From Comamonas sp. lk (GTDB lineage: Bacteria > Pseudomonadota > Gammaproteobacteria > Burkholderiales > Burkholderiaceae_C): a stretch of 64,000 bases of DNA. The DNA is taken from assembly GCF_900564145.1 (NCBI RefSeq), contig NZ_UOOB01000001.1, forward strand, positions 2,854,754-2,918,753, in the 5' to 3' direction. A program made the translations under genes and the position numbers. Below the pieces are notes generated by a model, which worked only from the letters and a program-made list of their open reading frames with translations, was not told where the DNA came from and ran no database searches. Shown one piece after another: positions 60,608-64,000 of the stretch (position 1 is its first letter; the number at the start of each line of letters is the position of its first letter).

Positions 60608-61488
60608 CGGCCTCCTTCAGCTTAGGCCGCCCCACCGCGCGATTGCTGAGCATGGGCTTGGCAGCTGGATTGGCACTCGGCCTGGCCAGCACGGCGGCCT
60701 CGGCAGACACGGGCAACAATGCTTTGCCCGACTGCTATCAGTTCGCACAGATCAAGCGCCAGACGCCTGCCAGCGTACAAACCGAGCTGTTTGTGGTGAT
60801 TGATCAGACCACGCCGTTCAGCGGCGAGCTGCGCCAATCCCTGGCCCAGCAGATTGGGCCCTTGCTAAGCCCAGGCAATGCGTTGTCCGTATTCGCCTTC
60901 TCTGCTTATACGCAGGGCTATTACACACGCCGCCTGCTGCATGCTCGCATGGATGCACCCATGTCTGCCGACGCCCGCGACGATGCAGGAAAAGCCTTGT
61001 TGCAAAAATTTGATCAATGCTTGGTATTTCAGAAACAAGGCATTCATAAGCTGACACAGGAGGCACTGGTCAAGATTCTCTCGCAGGCCAGTTCCAGCAT
61101 CGCAAAATCGGATGTGCTGGGCAGCCTCAAGGACATCTCGACCCAGGTTCAGGCCTCACCCGCCCAGCGCAAGATTGTTTTACTGGCGTCGGACATGCTG
61201 GAAAATTCCTCGGTCAGCAGCTTCTACAGCAGTAAGGCCGTGCGCAAAATTGATGTGGCGACCGAGTGGAAGAAAGTGGAGAGCAATCAACTCACTGCAG
61301 ACTTTGGCGGTGCTCAGATCTATGTACTTGGTGCAGGCTTGATCGATAGCGACACGCAGAAAAACGGTGTTTACCGCGACCCGCAAACCATGAACGCCTT
61401 GCGCGCCTTCTGGGAGCAGTATTTCACAGCATCCCACGCCAAGCTGGCAGGCTTTGGCACGCCGGATCTGCTTGGCAAGATTCAATAG
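60604..61488 (+). CDS. Exported vWA-like protein
   Basis: 294 residues with a signal peptide (LLSMGLAAGLALGLASTAAS). The mature part begins a Rossmann-like alternation with TELFVVIDQTTPFSGELRQS, where DQTTP takes the place of a MIDAS DxSxS, then NALSVFAFSA and RKIVLLASDMLENSS. That is the strand order of a von Willebrand A domain with an imperfect metal site. Third gene of the OmpA-membrane-vWA unit, closed by a terminator 32 bases downstream. Confidence 0.7.
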   Translation: MTASFSLGRPTARLLSMGLAAGLALGLASTAASADTGNNALPDCYQFAQIKRQTPASVQTELFVVIDQTTPFSGELRQSLAQQIGPLLSPGNALSVFAFSAYTQGYYTRRLLHARMDAPMSADARDDAGKALLQKFDQCLVFQKQGIHKLTQEALVKILSQASSSIAKSDVLGSLKDISTQVQASPAQRKIVLLASDMLENSSVSSFYSSKAVRKIDVATEWKKVESNQLTADFGGAQIYVLGAGLIDSDTQKNGVYRDPQTMNALRAFWEQYFTASHAKLAGFGTPDLLGKIQ

Positions 61489-61519
61489 CCTCCTTCAATC
61501 CAAGCGTTATTGGATCCAT

Positions 61520-61547
61520 AAAAAAACCCGCTTTCGCGGGTTTTTTT
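61520..61547. terminator. Bidirectional terminator
   Basis: AAAAAACCCGC and GCGGGTTTTTT around a TTTC loop: a perfect stem with A and T tracts on either side. It serves the envelope cluster from the left and scoB from the right. Confidence 0.92.
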
Positions 61548-61572
61548 GTCTTGCTCAAAGCCTTGTAATCTC

Positions 61573-62214
61573 TCAGGCCCTGAGCAGGGTCACGCCGGTC
61601 TTGGACTGGATCTCGTCGAAGCTCACGCCATCGGCCAGCTCCACCAGTTTCAGGCCCTCGGCCGTCACATCCATCACGCCCAGGTCGGTGATGATACGGT
61701 CCACCACGCCCACGCCGGTCAGCGGCAGGGTGCAGTCGGGCAAGATCTTCAGGTCGGTCGTTCCGTCTTTTTTCTTGGCCACATGTTCCATCAGCACGAT
61801 CACGCGCTTGACGCCGGCCACCAAATCCATGGCGCCGCCCATGCCTTTGACCATCTTGCCGGGAATCATCCAGTTGGCCAGATCGCCTTTTTCAGACACT
61901 TGCATGGCGCCCAGAATCGACAGATTGATCTTGCCGCCACGGATCATGGCAAACGATTGGTCAGAGCCAAAGATGGACGAGCCCGGCAGCGTGGTCACAG
62001 TCTGCTTGCCGGCGTTGATCAGGTCGGCATCGACCTGGTCTTCAGTGGGAAACGGGCCAATGCCCAGCATGCCGTTTTCCGACTGCAGCCACACTTCCTT
62101 GTCGCCCGTGTGATTGGCCACCAGGGTGGGAATGCCGATGCCGAGGTTGACGTAGAAGCCGTCTTCGAGTTCTTGCGCCGCGCGTGCGGCCATCTGGTCT
62201 TGCGTCCAAGGCAT
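61573..62214 (-). CDS. scoB: 3-oxoacid CoA-transferase subunit B
   Basis: 213 residues. SENGMLGIG contains the catalytic Glu that forms the enzyme-CoA thioester; [12 protein letters not shown] and [15 protein letters not shown] are conserved. With ScoA it transfers CoA from succinyl-CoA to acetoacetate or 3-oxoadipate. It follows scoA after two bases. Acetoacetate (ScoAB) is preferred over oxoadipate (PcaIJ) from sequence feel only. Confidence 0.88.
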   Translation of the reverse strand: MPWTQDQMAARAAQELEDGFYVNLGIGIPTLVANHTGDKEVWLQSENGMLGIGPFPTEDQVDADLINAGKQTVTTLPGSSIFGSDQSFAMIRGGKINLSILGAMQVSEKGDLANWMIPGKMVKGMGGAMDLVAGVKRVIVLMEHVAKKKDGTTDLKILPDCTLPLTGVGVVDRIITDLGVMDVTAEGLKLVELADGVSFDEIQSKTGVTLLRA

Positions 62215-62216
62215 GG

Positions 62217-62924
62217 TCAGGCTCCTGCTTTCTCAGTGATCGTGCGCTTTTCGATGCGCTTTTCGGGGTGGGCGTTGTGCACAATGCGGTGCACATAAAT
62301 GCCGGGCAAATGGATGTCGTCAGGAGCGATAGCGCCCACTTCCACGACCTCTTCCACTTCCACGATGCAGACCTTGCCGCAGGTGGCCGCTGCCGGGTTG
62401 AAGTTGCGAGCCGTCAGGCGGAACTGCAGATTGCCGCTCTTGTCGGCGCGCCAGGCCTTGACCAGGGACACGTCCGCCACGATGGAGCGCTCCATCACAT
62501 AGGTCTCGCCGTCAAACTCGCGCTGCTCCTTGCCTTCGGCCACCAGCGTGCCCACGCCGGTCTTGGTGAAGAAGGCGGGAATGCCGGCGCCGCCAGCACG
62601 CATCTTCTCGGCCAGCGTGCCCTGGGGCGTGAACTCCAGTTGCAGTTCACCGGCCAGGTACTGGCGCTCAAACTCCTTGTTTTCGCCCACATAGCTGGCG
62701 ATCATCTTCTTGATCTGGCGGGTTTCCAGCAGCTTGCCCAGGCCAAAACCATCAATGCCCGCATTGTTGGATGCCACGGTGAGGTTTTTGACGCCGCTGT
62801 CGCGCAGTGCGTCAATCAGCGCTTCCGGAATGCCGCAGATGCCAAAGCCACCAACGGCCAGCAATTGCCCGTCAGCCACAACGCCCTGAAGCGCCGCGTC
62901 TGCGGATGGGTAGAGCTTTTTCAC
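62217..62924 (-). CDS. scoA: 3-oxoacid CoA-transferase subunit A
   Basis: 235 residues of the alpha subunit. [20 protein letters not shown] near the N-terminus is the CoA-binding signature; [17 protein letters not shown] and [20 protein letters not shown] follow. First gene of scoAB, divergent from a PAS-LuxR regulator 74 bases away. Confidence 0.88.
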   Translation of the reverse strand: MKKLYPSADAALQGVVADGQLLAVGGFGICGIPEALIDALRDSGVKNLTVASNNAGIDGFGLGKLLETRQIKKMIASYVGENKEFERQYLAGELQLEFTPQGTLAEKMRAGGAGIPAFFTKTGVGTLVAEGKEQREFDGETYVMERSIVADVSLVKAWRADKSGNLQFRLTARNFNPAAATCGKVCIVEVEEVVEVGAIAPDDIHLPGIYVHRIVHNAHPEKRIEKRTITEKAGA

Positions 62925-62956
62925 AACTGTCTCCTTCAGATTAGATGCGATACGAT

Positions 62957-62966
62957 ACTACGTAGT
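62957..62966. promoter_or_regulatory. Palindrome between scoA and the LuxR gene
   Basis: ACTACGTAGT is a perfect 10-base palindrome in the 74-base divergent promoter region; TAAGTAGT a little further right repeats a half-site. A LuxR/FixJ-type protein binding here would control scoAB and itself. Confidence 0.5.
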
Positions 62967-62998
62967 TGAGTAAGTAGTTTTTCGTAAAGAGCAGCACT

Positions 62999-63541
62999 AT
63001 GGTGATTGATTACCGGTTGGCGTTTGAAGCGGCTCCTGTGGGCCTGGTCATCTCACGCAATCGCACCATGATTGACTGCAATCGGCAGCTGTGCGAGATG
63101 TTCCACGCCTCGCGCGAGGTGCTGATTGGTCAGTCCTTCCAGGTACTCTATCCCAGCGCCGACGAGTATGAACGATTGGGCGCCCGGATTGCCCCCATCC
63201 TCAATACCAAAGGTTTTTACAGCGACAACCGCATCATGAAGCGCGCCAACGGCGAGGCTTTCTGGTGCCACGTCACCGGTCGCACGCTGGATAGAGACGA
63301 CCCGCATGCCTCGGGCATCTGGAGCTTTGAAGACCTCTCGGCCCAGCGCACCGTCAAGGCCGAACTGACCGGGCGCGAACGCGAAGTGGCAGCGCGCCTG
63401 CTTGAAGGGCTGACCTCCAAGGAAATCGGCCGCGCCCTCAATATCAGTCACCGCACGGTAGAGATTTACCGCGCCCGGCTGATGCGCAAATACGGCGCCT
63501 CCACCGCCGCCGATCTGGTGCACAAGCTGGTGGCAGGCTAG
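62999..63541 (+). CDS. PAS-LuxR transcriptional regulator
   Basis: 180 residues: a PAS domain (FEAAPVGLVISRNRTMIDCN to the region of GEAFWCHVTGRTLDRDDP) and a C-terminal LuxR helix-turn-helix (LTGREREVAARLLEGLTSKE, IGRALNISHRTVEIYRARLM). It lacks a receiver domain, so it probably responds to a small ligand. The divergent position makes scoAB the likely target. Start codon ATG 62999. Confidence 0.85.
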   Translation: MVIDYRLAFEAAPVGLVISRNRTMIDCNRQLCEMFHASREVLIGQSFQVLYPSADEYERLGARIAPILNTKGFYSDNRIMKRANGEAFWCHVTGRTLDRDDPHASGIWSFEDLSAQRTVKAELTGREREVAARLLEGLTSKEIGRALNISHRTVEIYRARLMRKYGASTAADLVHKLVAG

Positions 63542-63876
63542 CAGCAAAGCGTCTGGGCTCAAGCCCATTCCGCCCCACCCTCCCTCAGGTCAAACACCAG
63601 ACTTTGAGCCTGCGCACTTGTGCAGATGCTCGGGCTCACCTACGCTTGAGCGGCGGGCAGCAAGCGACCGCATCCACACAGCTTCGTATATTTTTACTAT
63701 GGTGGCGCTTAGTAATTTCAATAGCAAAAAATCGCCTCTGCGCAAGCCTTGCGCCGATAATTCATTTCAATCGATTGCAAACAACTATCGATTTGAATTG
63801 ATTGATATCTTCCATGCGTTGATATCTCTCCCCTGACCTGGCCCGACTTGTCGGAAACGTTGAAACGGAGAACCCC
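63542..63876. promoter_or_regulatory. katG upstream region with inverted repeat
   Basis: 335 bases. ATTTCAATCGAT (63764-63775) and ATCGATTTGAAT (63787-63798) match in 10 of 12 positions as an inverted repeat. Further ATTGAT/ATATC half-sites follow. Regulation by a LysR protein such as OxyR would be expected for katG, but the repeat is not a clear match to the ATAG-N7-CTAT pattern. No gene seen. Confidence 0.4.
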
Positions 63877-64000
63877 ATGACCACAGAATCCAAGTGCCCT
63901 TTTCACCAGGCCAATAGCGGCACGGCCGCTGCTGGCGGCACCACGAACCAAGACTGGTGGCCCCAGCAGTTGCGCGTGGATCTGCTGAGCCAGCACTCGG
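63877..64000 (+). CDS. katG: Catalase-peroxidase, N-terminus only
   Basis: 41 residues visible before the window ends. [15 protein letters not shown], then [20 protein letters not shown] is the canonical KatG start (KCPFxH, NRDWWPNQLNL). CGGAG lies 8 bases before ATG 63877. KatG detoxifies hydrogen peroxide in the cytosol or periplasm. Confidence 0.9.
   Translation, partial: MTTESKCPFHQANSGTAAAGGTTNQDWWPQQLRVDLLSQHS

Noticed and set aside
57314..61488. Reading the envelope triad as a Zorya or Mot-type system
   Set aside because: The membrane protein shows no MotA-like pattern, the OmpA protein is a lipoprotein without a MotB helix, and no helicase or nuclease gene is linked.
1..64000. CRISPR arrays, tRNA or rRNA genes, prophage
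   Set aside because: No regularly spaced repeats, no cloverleaf-like segments with CCA context and no phage structural genes were noticed on reading.

Overview
The window looks like a chromosomal segment of a high-GC betaproteobacterium of the Comamonadaceae, most likely Comamonas or a close relative. The reasons are the protein sequences themselves, a phaC-phaA-phaB cluster, a Bug-type tricarboxylate-family binding protein, cytochrome-oxidase haem A genes, and short GCTATCAAAT-like dispersed elements that I associate with this family. No tRNA, rRNA, CRISPR array or prophage was seen.

Layout. 1-6.6 kb: end of a membrane-protein gene, then lysine/diaminopimelate genes dapC, dapD and dapE with a PilU-type ATPase gene between dapD and dapE, then prmB. 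6.7-10 kb: a diiron ferritin-like protein and an ABC-F protein. 10.1-10.6 kb: two tiny ORFs that share a C-terminal motif. 10.7-15 kb: phaC, phaA and phaB for polyhydroxybutyrate. 15.2-19.7 kb: a small membrane protein, the laccase-domain protein pgeF coupled to a maleylacetoacetate/maleylpyruvate isomerase, a fumarylpyruvate-type hydrolase, a Nudix hydrolase and an MBL-fold hydrolase. 19.8-25.2 kb: tetrathionate reductase ttrBCA behind a perfect FNR box. 25.3-30.2 kb: a CatB-like acetyltransferase, two exported proteins, ctaA-ctaB and a duplicated L7/L12-like membrane-anchored protein. 30.3-35.9 kb: a TetR-controlled EmrAB/NodT-type efflux operon. 35.9-43.8 kb: a pseudouridine synthase, an AsmA-like protein, a dicarboxylate symporter coupled to a GntR regulator, an alpha/beta hydrolase and a Bug receptor.

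43.8-49.1 kb is a lower-GC accessory island that I read as the remains of a mobile integron. It has a truncated IntI-like N-terminus, a perfect LexA box in front of it, attC-like palindromes, and small cassette-like genes of unknown function. Among these are a four-fold tandem-repeat protein and an overlapping pair whose first member carries a cytidine-deaminase-like CAE...CPNC zinc signature. A frameshifted IS5/IS427-type element (875 bp, 3-bp target duplication) closes the island.

49.2-55.2 kb: the SOS mutagenesis cassette imuA-imuB-dnaE2 behind its own LexA box; dnaE2 carries two apparent in-frame insertions of dispersed repeat DNA. 55.3-61.5 kb: an HD-GYP protein, then an unrecognised three-gene envelope cluster (OmpA lipoprotein, polytopic membrane protein, exported vWA-like protein). 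61.5-64 kb: CoA-transferase scoAB, a divergent PAS-LuxR regulator and the start of katG.

The best candidates for undescribed biology are the deaminase-like pair and repeat protein in the integron remnant, the twin micro-ORFs at 10.1-10.5 kb, and the OmpA/membrane/vWA triad at 57-61 kb.
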